Source of the DNA: Themeda triandra
Lineage: Eukaryota; Streptophyta; Magnoliopsida; Poales; Poaceae
DNA length: 64,000 bases
Direction of reading: 5' to 3'
NCBI GenBank assembly: GCA_018135685.1
Contig: JAENPR010000024.1
Location: 1,054,001 to 1,118,000, forward strand
The notes beneath the pieces were generated by a model that saw nothing but the letters and a program-made list of their open reading frames with translations, was not told where the DNA came from and ran no database searches. Below are positions 45,701 to 56,230 of the stretch, piece by piece (position 1 is the stretch's first letter; every line of letters begins with the position of its first letter). The position numbers and the translations under genes were made by a program.

Positions 45701-46164
45701 TATTCATTGACCTGTTCAAAATTAAGAGATTGTGTTGCTAAAGAAACAATATGTTTAGACATTTCAAATAGCAACGCTGTATGGTGAAGTTTCAGAACTA
45801 CTTAGACATTTTGTCTCCTGATTCTGCAGTAGTGTTGCTTTTTAGAAAATTTAAACGATTAACATTTTCTAATTTTCAGAATGTGAGGCCGGCCATTCCT
45901 AGTAGCTGCCCAGCACCAGTAAGGCTTCTAATTGAGCAATGCTGGGCCTCGCATCCGGAGAAGAGGCCTGACTTTTCTCAAATAGTTCAGATACTGGAGA
46001 AGTTTAAGATTGTTCTTGACAGAGATGGCACACTCGACAATATGCCAAGCTCGATCTGCCAGCTGGACACTCACGATCACAAGAACTGGCTTGCTCACTG
46101 GGTCCAAAAGCTCAAACATAGCCAGCCTGATCTCTCTGGGCCTCCTCCGCCAAAACTGTTGTAA
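42740..46164 (+). CDS. Raf-like (group C) MAPKKK-type protein kinase
   Basis: Exons are 42740..43837, 45203..45658 and 45880..46164, all joined in phase 0, giving 612 residues. The start MDDEDYSWVRRTRFSHSVV fits the N-terminal signature of plant Raf-like C-group kinases. Residues 40-290 are Pro/Ser/Ala-rich and probably disordered. The kinase domain (about 300-575) has a glycine-loop-like GHRFASGAHSRLFHG, catalytic Lys328 (VAVKF), VVHRDVKPEN (His427, Asp429, Lys431), DFG (447-449) and APE (471-473). The loop has Ala/His/Ser where GxGxxG is typical, as in related plant kinases. Relatives act as cytosolic dual-specificity or Ser/Thr kinases in stress and stomatal signalling; the substrate is unknown. 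An in-frame ATG at 42560 could add 60 residues, but conservation starts at 42740. A short leader intron (42341-42431) is possible. Intron 1 holds a 652 bp tandem duplication. Confidence 0.93.
43921..45190 (+). repeat. ~650 bp tandem duplication inside kinase intron 1
   Basis: The block starting TGGAACAGCCTGGAATGTCG at 43921 recurs from 44573 (TGGAACAGCCTGGAGTGTCA), an offset of 652 bases. Similarity continues to about 45190, close to the exon 2 acceptor. The copies differ by scattered substitutions and small indels, including a ~15 bp stretch near 44245 present only in the first copy. Exons are not duplicated. Confidence 0.9.
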
Positions 46165-47466
46165 CTATTCACCATTCAGTACCTTCTCCCTTCCAAACCC
46201 TGCTAATCCCATAGGCAACAGAATGTAATTTCAGTTATTTTCTGTTAATAGATAGATCCTACAAAAAAATTAGTAGCACAGTTAGCACTTTCTTCGCTTC
46301 ACCACGGTGTTCTCTTTCAATTGTGAATACAAAGGTTGCTGAGAATGCTTCTTCAAGGGCTTGAAATGATTGATACCGTCACATAGGAACTTATGTGACT
46401 TTTGGGCACACAATGATGATATACACGCATTCCTTCATAAGCTTGCAACATTCCTTGTTTGGCTTATCCATTTTTACTATAGCAGACTTGTCATTTGTAT
46501 TTTGACGAGTAACAGAGCTTTTTACATGCTTGGTGCTGTTGCATACTGTTCTGTTCTTGTGCTGCCTATATAATTCGGTGATATGCTTTCTGTGTACTTA
46601 TGTGGACGTGTAAATGTGGCACGGAACATATTTGAACGGACATACGGAGTAGGAGTAACTTTTATTGGTCAACTGTGATTTCATATACTCCGTCCATTTC
46701 AAATGATAAGACATTTTGACTCTTTCAATGTCATATAATTTCATGAAATGGAGGGAGTAATAATATTTAATGAGTGGATGTTTATTCTGAGCGCGTTGGT
46801 GACAAATCACGGCTTCAGGACTTTAAATCTTTGGCGTCCAGATGGCTAAGTTTGTCAGTGTAAGTGAAGCAAAGCTGTATTCCCTTACAATAGGGGCATT
46901 CTTCAGAGCTTGCAGTTCCCTTACGATGACGCGATCGGATCATACCACGTCACAATGGTTGAGGTGCTATCTCGAACTCGATTGATTTCCAATTCAACAT
47001 CGGCTTTCTGAAATCTGTAAGTTCTGATGTACTAAAGCCCCGGGTAGAGAACTTTTCTTCTTCTTCTTCCCGAACATTGACACTGTATAGAACTACTAAA
47101 ATTCAGGTCGGCTGTATGCTCTATACAATAACACTCCTACTGTTTGCCAAACACGTCATGTACTTGTGCTTCTTCCAGGCAGGGTCCCATGTGGCAGCGG
47201 TGCACATGAACTTGACCATGACACGCAGGCGGTCGCCCCGGCCGGCCGACCAATACCCACCAGTTACGTTGCTTTTATGTTCCTCTACCTGCTTGGAAGC
47301 AATGAAATGCTATTTTTCTTCTTTGGATTCCAAGGTGGTAACGTATACCCTTCTTGCTTTCTTAGATAGGATCACCTATTAAATAAAGGTCTTATGATAG
47401 ATACAACTTAGTGTTTGAAATCTTTGTCTCACCATTCAATTACAAGATCTATTTGGATGATTATAT
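46165..47466. other. Kinase 3' region and intergenic DNA
   Basis: The first few hundred bases are probable 3' UTR. A Stowaway MITE lies at 46688-46757. Frames around 47077-47382 include a hydrophobic stretch (SYVAFMFLYLLG), but no family is recognised and I do not call a gene. Confidence 0.5.
46688..46757. mobile_element. Very short Stowaway-like MITE (70 bp)
   Basis: CTCCGTCCATTTCAAATG at the left pairs with CATGAAATGGAGGGAG at the right, flanked by TA on both sides (46686-46687, 46758-46759). Nearly the whole length forms a hairpin. Confidence 0.8.
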
Positions 47467-47480
47467 TATCCTTTGCTTTG

Positions 47481-48972
47481 TTATTTCTGTCAGCAACCTG
47501 AAAATGTAAATCATTTGTTGTTTAATTGTTCTATTGCCAAGATAATCTGGGCCACTATTGCCACTTGTCTTGGTGCAGATAACATTCCCACATCATTTTG
47601 CCAATGCTGTGCATGGTGTGATAAATGGATCCCAAATAGAAGTCAATTCCACGCTGTTGGAATTGCAGCTCTTTGCTGGTCTATGCGGAAAATGAGGAAT
47701 CAAATTTGCTTTGATGGGAAGAAACTCCACAGTCCACCGGAGATAATGAGTCGTGCTTGTGCTCTTGTAAACTTTTGGGCAGGTCTCCAGAAAGCTGAGG
47801 ATAAGAGCATCCAAGAGTTTGCCAAATACACTTGCCATCCTTGTTTTTTGGCAAAACTGCAAAAAATCAACCTCCAACAGTTTGCCATATGACTTGGCAA
47901 ATTATGCGCACTTGCCATCCAGGGGCTCGCTACGCGCAAATTTGCGCGTGTTCCTTCACTTGCTATCCGACTCCCATAGCTTCTCCGCGCCTCGCCGGTA
48001 CAGTTCGCGCGCTCGGCAGGAAATTTCCTCGCCTCGCTCATGCGCCAAGGCCCGCCGCTGTTGCGTCGCCCCGGCCTCGGTCCCTCCGCCGCATCGAAGC
48101 GGACGAGGAGCAGCGCACGGAGGCGCACCACCACCTCTGCGACTCGGCGACTCGGCAGCTCGAGGCAGGAGGCGAGCACGGAGGCCGGGCGGACGACGCG
48201 CGTTGGGTGGCCTCGCGAGCGGCAGCGGCCTCGCGAGCGGCAGGGCGGACGAGCAGGGCGGCCGCGGCAGCGCGTTCTCCGGGGGACGGGCAAGGCGAAG
48301 GACGGGCGCCAGCTCCGCGGGTGGAGGTGTCGCGCGTGGAAAGAGGATGGAGGCGTCTGCATGGAGCTCAACTGCCATGCACCGGGGAAGAAAGGAGAGG
48401 ATGGAGGCGTCCGCATGGAGCTCACGGGCGTTGGGTTGACTCCGGGAAGAAAGGAGTGGATGGGAAGAAGATAAGGCCAAGGGTATTATAGTAATTTATA
48501 CAGTCGATTGGTTGCAAGTGGGCCTACTATTTTAATTTTTGGCAAATCTAAATGGCAAACTATTGGAGATGCTACAATATTTTACTTGCCATATGTTTTA
48601 GGCATTTGGGGTTTTAGCAAACTCTTGGAGATGCTCTAAGGAGCGGATCCAAGCGGTGGACGCCATGATGAAGATTGTTGTGCGAATTCTGTCCCAGAAA
48701 TGTCAAGTGCCTGACCAGCGTTACCTGTTGGTTGATGCTGACGGTGAAGATGAAGCAGAACAAGAGCTGATAGATGTATGCTAGCGGTTGGGAGTTTCAG
48801 GCGTGATGGATATGGACGCTCTTTTGCGGTCATTTCTGTATGGTTGTATGCTAGGGTGGTGTTATCCCCCTCTAAATTCTGAACCGTCTTTTTTCTCTTT
48901 TCTGAATGATTTCTGAATGTATGAATTTCCGTTCACAAGTAATGGAAATTGGGAGTTCCCTAGTTCAAAAAA
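47481..48972 (+). mobile_element. 5'-truncated LINE split by a PIF element
   Basis: It is flanked by a 14 bp duplication TATCCTTTGCTTTG (47467-47480) / TATCCTTTGCTGTG (48973-48986), with one mismatch, and ends in a short A-run. Coding begins in the zf-RVT region (CYFCQQPENVNHLLFNC) and runs to 47804. After the inserted PIF element it continues in the same frame from 48637 and stops at a TAG (48783-48785). The LINE therefore inserted first. No RT remains. Confidence 0.9.
47805..48636. mobile_element. PIF/Harbinger non-autonomous element (832 bp), perfect TAA
   Basis: Ends GAGCATCCAAGAGTTTGCC and GGCAAACTCTTGGAGATGCTC are flanked by TAA on both sides (47802-47804, 48637-48639). Excision of one TAA copy plus the element restores the LINE reading frame, which fixes both borders. 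The core (47990-48470) is very GC-rich, with compositional frames on both strands and a repeated CATGGAGCTCA segment (48358, 48414). Confidence 0.9.
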
Positions 48973-48986
48973 TATCCTTTGCTGTG

Positions 48987-51825
48987 CATATGGTTTCATG
49001 CCTGGGATCCTTGAAATAAACTGAATTATGCCTGGTTGTATGAAATCATGATAGAAACATATCTAGTGCAAACTCAGTTGGTAGGACAGTTCATTGGGAC
49101 ACTACCCACCAGAGTTTAAATTTTGATGCTCGCACCTTTTCTAGGATTTTCTCATGATTTTCCAGTGTTATGTGTTAAGTGGTAAGCGACGTTCCCGTCG
49201 ATAAGGAGGCACCAGTGGTGACTTTAGAAATCTCTAGATGTGCCGGCTGCTCAGTACTTCAAAGGTGCTCATAGGGGTAGGGTTTGCGTACGCGAGTTAT
49301 GAACATCTACGTTGTGCTGTATAATTCTAAAAAAAACATCTCCATGCAAACATTTACAGAAGTGTGATTAGGAGCGGGTAGTTAAGTGCAAAATTATATT
49401 TTTTGCAAATTCCCCTCCCACCTCTCCTCCGTAGTTGGTTTGCACAGTTTGTACGGAGAGGTTCGTTTATATTTAATACATTGTGATACGGGTATCCTGA
49501 AAGAAGTGAAAGAAGAGACAAGACTTCCTACTATTAGATGCAACGAAGTGTACGATCGGTGTCTTGCAATGTCCAGTCCCAGATTACAAGGAAACCTGAA
49601 GTGTGACTAGTCTGATTGATTAGTGTGCAATGTATGGATGCGAAGCTGCTTTGAAAAAACCAACTGTGCAGCATTTTTTCCCCTTTGAGCTTGCTTTGTG
49701 AGAGTTAGCGGCACATATACTTAATGATTCAATATGCACATTGATCTGAAATACATATGACATTTTTAGCCATTTTTGAAATACATATGGCATTTTGAGC
49801 CATTTTGAAATACATATATGCCATGGTAATTACAGTATATGTCCATTCAGAAGTTCAGATATCCCATTTATCAAATTTGTGTTATTACAGGCATCACAGT
49901 TGGCAGGAGAGGACTAATAGACAGGAGAGGACTAGTAGGTAAATTTAGGACCTTAGTTACAGGCATCACAAGAATTGGTCATACAGAGCTACTAAAATAC
50001 AGCTTCAGAGCCCACAAGCTGGAAGGGCCCAGGACCTTAAATATGTTCAGGTAGAGTCGTACACCTTCAGAGCAGTAGTTCAGATCATAGTACAAAGAAA
50101 CTCGACCTTAGAATAGCCTTCTCCCGTTTAAACTGAAAGGAACTCAATGCATACTAGACTAAAAGCGCTATTGGCATGAAGTCGTTGTCCCCCAAATATG
50201 TTCAGATAGTCATACAGCTTTAGAGCAATAGTTCTGATCAGAGTAGAAAGAAACTCGAGCTACTAGAACAGCACTCCTTGGGGATTGGAGGGTATTGAGG
50301 GAGATTTGATCTAATCCCCAAGGGGAATGGTTGGAGCACAGCTGACTGGCCACCACCACATTCTAATGTCCAAGAGTAACCGAACAGTTATCATATTTCA
50401 GGAAAACTGAACACACGTGTAACCTCCACCAAAACTATTCTAGCAAAACCAACTCCAGGCACGCAACTATCATAAAAAAGGAAGTTAACCTTTTCTTTTT
50501 GATCTAAAAAACGGGGAGGTAACAGAAAGGCTCCAGCAAGCGTCCTCCCACCCAAAAAAAAGGAACACCTATCTTCAGAGTTCAGACTATCAAATTTTGT
50601 ACTGTACGAGTATAAACTAATGCCAATGCCAAGAAGACACAAGCAAATGCCTAATTATACGCAAAGCTAAAGGGAATAAAATAATCTAGTCCAAAAGTTT
50701 CTGGTTGCTGTTTCATATACTTCAAAATGGCAATAGCAAAACCTTGCTTTGAGAATAAATATTCCAGTAACATTCTAGATCCTATGTCACAATAACCACA
50801 AGACCAAAGACATGAGTTCTCAGATTTGGGATCAGTACATTCTCACAACATCATAACCACATGTCATATTCACAGCACAACACAATTTAGATGTTCACAA
50901 GCAAAAGCAAGCAGTAAAGTTGACTTTAATTGCTTATGGCTTAGTTCACAGCACAAAACACATTACATATGGATCGTGCATGACAGACAGGAGGACGGGA
51001 ATACATGGGCATCCTCCTGAAATCAAAGTTGAGTTTAATTGCTTATGGTTTAGTTCACTAGATGCTGCCATGTAGGGACCAATTTTCTCTATTGTGCAGA
51101 ATTATTTTAATTTTGTAATCAAATAAAATACTTATGCTAATCTTTTATAAACTTAGATCTATTTGGCAAATCAGATGAGGATCTGTAGTTACAGGTTCTT
51201 TCTGTTGTGCAGGCTTTGTTCTACTCTGCTTTGCAATGTTCACGAGAAATGCATGTTGTGATCGATGGATGATTGGATCGAAAAAGGTCATCTGTGCCAT
51301 TAAGAACAGGTTCAGTGCATTGTCCTTTCAAATCAGAAAATAATACTGGGTTGATATGAAGAAGATAAATGAGATGTACAAGACAGAAGCATACTCCCAT
51401 GACGCCGCAAACAAATTCAACATTTACCTTGAGCAAATCTTGTTGACTGGATATCTGAGGAGGTTACCTTATAAGGAATCTGCAAATAGACAACCAGACG
51501 GGAAGAAAACAAGAAACGACTTGGAGTAAGATTGCCTAGCCATGGTAGAATGTGCCGTGGCCATGACCGGAGGGCATGACATGATCATCACCGCCAGTGT
51601 TTTTTACTGCTTAAATCCGTTTCCGCAAGGAGTCAAATGCAGGAGCTAAGGTGCTAAAATGGCTTCATAGGTAGTTCAGGTTCTTTTTATTTCTCAAACA
51701 CACAGGAGAGATGCATACTATTACTATTAAGAAGGTAGTTCATGCGTAGCCCCAGCCCTCCCTTGTTCACTCCCCTCCTTCCTAGATCCCTAGCACCCAT
51801 GGACGAAAATCTAATCCAATCCAGT
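48987..51825. other. Intergenic, no gene recognised
   Basis: Mostly AT-rich. Small repeats exist: TTTTGAAATACATATG-type words at 49745-49820, a CATATTTCAGATAGTC-like pair near 50050 and 50200, and a TTGCTTATGGTTTAGTTCAC pair near 50930 and 51040. No open frame has family motifs. Confidence 0.5.
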
Positions 51826-52067
51826 GCCTTGTTCAGTTCACCCCAAAAAGTTAGAATTTTTTCACTCTCTCTATCACATTATTTTAGCCGCTTGCATAGA
51901 GCATTAAATGTACGTAAAAAAAAAAATAATTAATTACACAGTTTAGTTGTAAATCAGAGACAAATCTTTTGAGCCTAGTTAGTCAATGATTAGATACTAA
52001 TTGCCAAATGCAAACGGAATGCTACAATTCTAAATTTTTTCAACATTTGGAATCTAAACAAGGAGCC
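51826..52067. mobile_element. MITE with GCCTTGTTCAG ends (third copy of the family)
   Basis: The left end is GCCTTGTTCAGTTCA and the right end TCTAAACAAGGAGCC. The interior has CACAGTTTAGTTGTAAATC and ATCTTTTGAGCCTAGTTAGT, shared with the 11169-11411 element in the opposite orientation. The target duplication is not clear. Confidence 0.7.
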
Positions 52068-53589
52068 ATTTTGGATTTATCAATTTTGTTGCTGATTTGT
52101 TTGCCGTGGTCGAGTGCTACGATTGGGTTTTGTAACAGTATTAGTTAACTGCTGCCTTTAAAGGTGGAAGTGACGCGGCCTGTTTTTCAATGGTCATCAC
52201 TGGCGCCAAGCCCAAACCTAAAGCAACCAGCAGTTGCAACTCAACTCAAGAAGCAACATGGCAGAGCAGAATGGAACTTCACCGAAATACAATGTACTCC
52301 ATCCATTCTCCCTCCGTACCCGTAAAGCATGTCGTTCTGGGCTCATGTGCCGTTTTCATAAAGCATGTGGGGCTCATTTGGATGCGTTTGCCCCTGGCGC
52401 TCACCGCCTGTTCCGCTCGCCACCCATTCTACTTGACTCAGCATTAATCGTGGTGCCTCGTTTCACTTCCTTGCCACCCGTTCGGTGTTGTGTCAAGGCA
52501 GTAATCGCGCACACACTCGCCTCCCTTCCTCTCCCGCAGCACGCTCGCGTCCGTTCATCTCCCGCAGCACACTCGCTTCCCGTTTCATTTTAGGGTTTAG
52601 GGTTCGCCTCTCTTCCTCACCAGCCGCTTCTTTTTAGGGTTTAGGGTTCGCCATGAAGCTCCAGCCACGGAAGAGGCGTTGGACTAGAGGTGGTGCCGGA
52701 CTCAGAAGAGGCGATGGACTCAGAGGTGGCGCCACACTGGGAGGACACATGGAATCCGAGGTGGTGCCAGACTCCATCAAGGCACTGGACTTGGAGGAGG
52801 AGCTCAACTACATTGAGGCATCGCAGGTGGCGCCAGACTCCGTCGAGATGGTGCAAACTCTCTGTGTTCGCTGCAGCACTTTCCACACTGACGACAACGG
52901 TGAAGCCTCCGTCTGAGCTCGCCACCGCTCTTGCAGGTGTGGCCGTGCGGTCTTCTACATAGTGACTATGATCTCGTAGCAAGGATATTGCATGACATGG
53001 AAAAAATTGATTGTGGGATCTATAATCCTGATGTGGCGAAGCTTCAAATGGATGGTGACACCTTTCTTGTGCCTGAGCACATTATGAAGACATTGGATGA
53101 GCACAATTGAAGATGAAGCAAGATGGAAGATGAAAAGAAAGATCAGTAAGGTTACATGTCTCATTCATTCAACCTAACATGCATGCCTAAAGTAATTTTC
53201 TTCTTCTAATTTGGTACATAAGCTAACTTGCTTCTTCTAATGGTTTCATACAAAGGAGACTAGCAACACCTTCAGCCTAGCAAGGACGGTTCACAAGAGA
53301 TTTGCAATGTAAGCCGATCTTCTTTATCTACATTTTCTTGTTGTGTAAGGCATCTTGATAATGGTTTCCTTCAAAACACTCTGAAGTGTTTACAAAAATT
53401 CAGTTTGCTTTCCATGAAGAATACTTTAAGAATGCCTACGTAACATTTGTTGAAGAAATCAATCAATGTTCTTCAAGAAATACTCGAAACAAGTGAACAA
53501 TTGATCCATTCATCTCGTTGCAATCGCTAGAACTAGATCTTTTATTGTTTTTGCATCCTTCTTGTATTGAATACCTTAAATAGCTCAAA
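52068..53589 (+). other. Gene-like fragments, unassigned
   Basis: A frame at 52653-52916 (MKLQPRKRRWTRGG...) follows two TTTTAGGGTTTAGGGTTCGC words (52590, 52634). It contains repeated GAGGTGGCGCCAGACTC-type units. A second plus frame (52985-53110) reads LHDMEKIDCGIYNPDVAKLQ and ends in TGA. I do not recognise either, and no splice pair joins them with certainty. They border the mariner palindrome and may be captured or decayed sequence. Confidence 0.4.
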
Positions 53590-54683
53590 AAACCGGAGAA
53601 TTGGGTGGTTTACAAATTAGGTAAATGCATGTCAAACCCTTCTTCCTTAGCAGGTTCACAAAAAATAGGACCATCCACTTTTAAATGGGAAAGTGTAGTA
53701 TCTTGTTGTATGAAAATTGGTTTGTTCACATATTCTCTTGTCCATTTGGCTCAAATGGCAGGCAACACTCTGTTTACCATAAAATATCTAACCACATCTC
53801 TTGTGATTGAAGTTATTGGCTTGATTACTTGTTCTCCACGAAGAAGATTGTGACTTCTTTTAACAACATTTTCATAAGTGACAGGTGGAAAACAACCAAT
53901 TTTCCTATAAAAACACATTCTCCATTCATAAACCTTACCCGAGCACAAACACACAAAAAGATGAGCTTAGAGATGTAATTCTTGTTCTTACAAGCACGAT
54001 GTGGTACATCTTGCCTGGGTAGCAAGTAATATTTCTCAGATTTTTGAGAGGTAGAACCATTTTTCATCAATAAACACAGTCAAAAAATCGTTATATCTTG
54101 GATCATCAACCAAATCCTACTCAATCATGTCAACACATCACTTCAACCAAGTCTTCTTGTTAGTATTTGTGAGATATGGGCAATGCTTAATCAATCCTTT
54201 TATCAAATACCTTTGTATCCTAGATTTGTTCATGTTTAGTTTGCTAGACACATCTTCTATGGTCATTCTTTGCTTGAGAGGAATGCTGCTCAATTGTTCC
54301 AAATCAAGAGGGGCTGCCTTACGGCCATATCTACCCTTATTTTAACAAGCAACCAAAACAGGAATGTTATGAGCAAGTTGGATTTTACCTCACTGCTTCC
54401 ATAAGCGCTGAACTGATCAAATGTGTACACCAAATTGATCAGCAACAATTCTTGTATCTTTTTGCCTAGTGTCACATTCTTACTTCTAGCCAATAAATGT
54501 TTGGTACACTTGTTTTGTGATTTCTTTTGTCATGTCTTTCCTTCGATGGTTTACTTCAATAGGAGCCTCAACGACATGATCTAGTAAAAAACAAGCACAT
54601 TTAAAATAATAGCCATGGCTTACTAAAAAAACTAATTTTGTATCAAAAAATACTAGACAAGTTTTGAACAAAATCAAAATCAA
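53590..54683 (-). pseudogene. Mariner-like transposase, left arm
   Basis: Minus-strand frames, broken by shifts and stops, carry plant mariner motifs in order: a VNHRRKDMTKE N-terminal region (54560), a helix-turn-helix part (54450-54200), then KNGSTSQKSEKYYLLP and CKNKNYISK (54070-53970), and VIKPITSITRDVVRYFMVN (53850-53780). The catalytic acid region is too degraded to score. Not functional. Confidence 0.8.
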
Positions 54684-54702
54684 ATGAACCATTTTCGTTC
54701 CG

Positions 54703-55740
54703 TTGATTTCGATTTTGTACAAAACTTGCCTAGTAATTTTTTGATACAAAATCAGATTTTTTTAGGAAGTCATGGCTATTATTCTGAATGTATTTGTTTT
54801 GTTTTCATTTGACAACTCCATGCTTTTGAGGCTCACGTTGAAGTAAACCATCGAAGGAAAGACCTAAAGAAAAAGTGACAAGACAAGTGTACCAAGCATT
54901 GTTGGCTAGAAATGAGAAACTAGGCAAGAAAGATACAAGAATTGTTGCTGATCAATTTGCACATTCGATCAGTTTAGCACTTATGAAAGCGAGGTAAAAT
55001 CCAACTTGCTCATAACATTCCTCTTGATTTGGAACAATTGCACTACATTCCCCTAAAGCAAAGAATGACCATCAAAGATGTGTCTAGCAAACATAATATG
55101 AACAAATTTAGGATACAAAGGTATTTGAAAAAAAAGGTTTGCTTAGCATCAAACCATACCTCACAAATACTAATGAGAAGACTCAATTGAAGTGGTGTGT
55201 TGACATGATTGAGTAGGGTTTGGTTGGTGATCCAAGATTTAAGGCTTTTTTGACTCTGTGTCCATTAATGAAAAATGGTTCAACCTCTTAAAAAAATCTA
55301 AGAAATATTACTTGTTATCCGAGGAAGATGAACCACATTGCACTTGTAGGAACAAGAGAGTTACATCCCTAGGCTCATGCTTTGTCTCGTTTGTGTGGGC
55401 CAAGGTTAGGAATGGAGGATAAGTTGTTGACGGGAAAATAGGTTGTTTTCCACTTGTCACTTATGAAAATGTTGTAGGAAGTCATAATCATCTTTGTGGA
55501 GAACAAATAAACAAGCCAATAGCTTCAACCACAAGAGATGTGTTTAGAGATTTCATGGTAAACAAAATGTTGGCTACCATTTGAGCCAAATGGCCCAGAG
55601 AAGATGTGAACAAACCAATTTTCATACAACAAGATAATGCACCTTCCCATTTACATGTGGACGATCCTATTTTTTGTGAACCTTCTAAGTAAGAAGGGAT
55701 TGGCATGCACCTTCCCAATTGATAGATGAAGTCGGATATA
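54703..55740 (+). pseudogene. Mariner-like transposase, right arm
   Basis: Plus-strand frames mirror the left arm: the N-terminal part near 54840, NMNKFRIQRYL near 55090, PYLTNTNEKTQLKWCVDMIE near 55160, LMKNGSTS near 55268, then FHLSLMKML, ENK and IQQD-like residues to about 55640. Stops and frameshifts differ from those of the left arm, so the arms have decayed independently. Confidence 0.8.
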
Positions 55741-56225
55741 AACTATCCGTTATCTAAAAAATCTTCAGTCCAAGTTTTCAAAGAGCAGAAAATAGGGCAC
55801 AGAGGACGCCTCATTGGAAGAATCAAGGTTGAAGCTTGAGTAGCTACATTGGAAAGATTCAGAGAAGAATGTGGTCAATGATCCTCAGACTAATGAGCCC
55901 ACCTCATAATCGAAAAAGATCACCAAAAACAAGAATAATTGATTGGTATGCAACTATCTTATAATTAAGATTTGGAGAAGGATGTGGTCAATGATCCTCT
56001 AATTAATGAGCCTAGCTCATCATCGTAGAAGATGACCAAAAACAAGAATAATTAATTGGTATGTATGTTAGAGGTGTATGACTAAGACATGGGCAAGAGC
56101 AAGCATGCAGTGGAGGACTGGGCATAGAAGGCATGCGGTGGAGGGTTGCGCACATGGGACGTGCAGAGGAGTAGGCAACATGCTTGAAGGACTATACTTA
56201 GAATCTAGATTGAGTTTGAGTGGTT
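55741..56225 (+). repeat. 113 bp-offset duplication beyond the palindrome
   Basis: The word GTGGTCAATGATCCTC appears at 55871 and 55984. Matching continues through ATGAGCC and AACAAGAATAATT to about 55951 and 56064. Nothing coding is recognised. The stretch ends at the solo LTR duplication (AGGGG, 56226-56230). Confidence 0.75.
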
Positions 56226-56230
56226 AGGGG

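Larger units (their letters stand above)
53590..55740. mobile_element. Mariner-like element arranged as a giant palindrome
   Basis: Two ~1.07 kb arms in inverted orientation meet at a 19-base loop (54684-54702). Near the centre 21 of 23 bases pair (54661-54683 with 54703-54725). Each arm carries the same decayed transposase, left on the minus strand and right on the plus strand, reading away from the centre. Arms are clearly diverged, so the inversion is old. No TA-flanked terminal repeat was identified at the outer edges. Confidence 0.87.

Noticed and set aside
47956..48480. Frames of 140-240 residues in the PIF core
   Set aside because: All frames are open in a GC-rich non-autonomous element and show no transposase or host domain.
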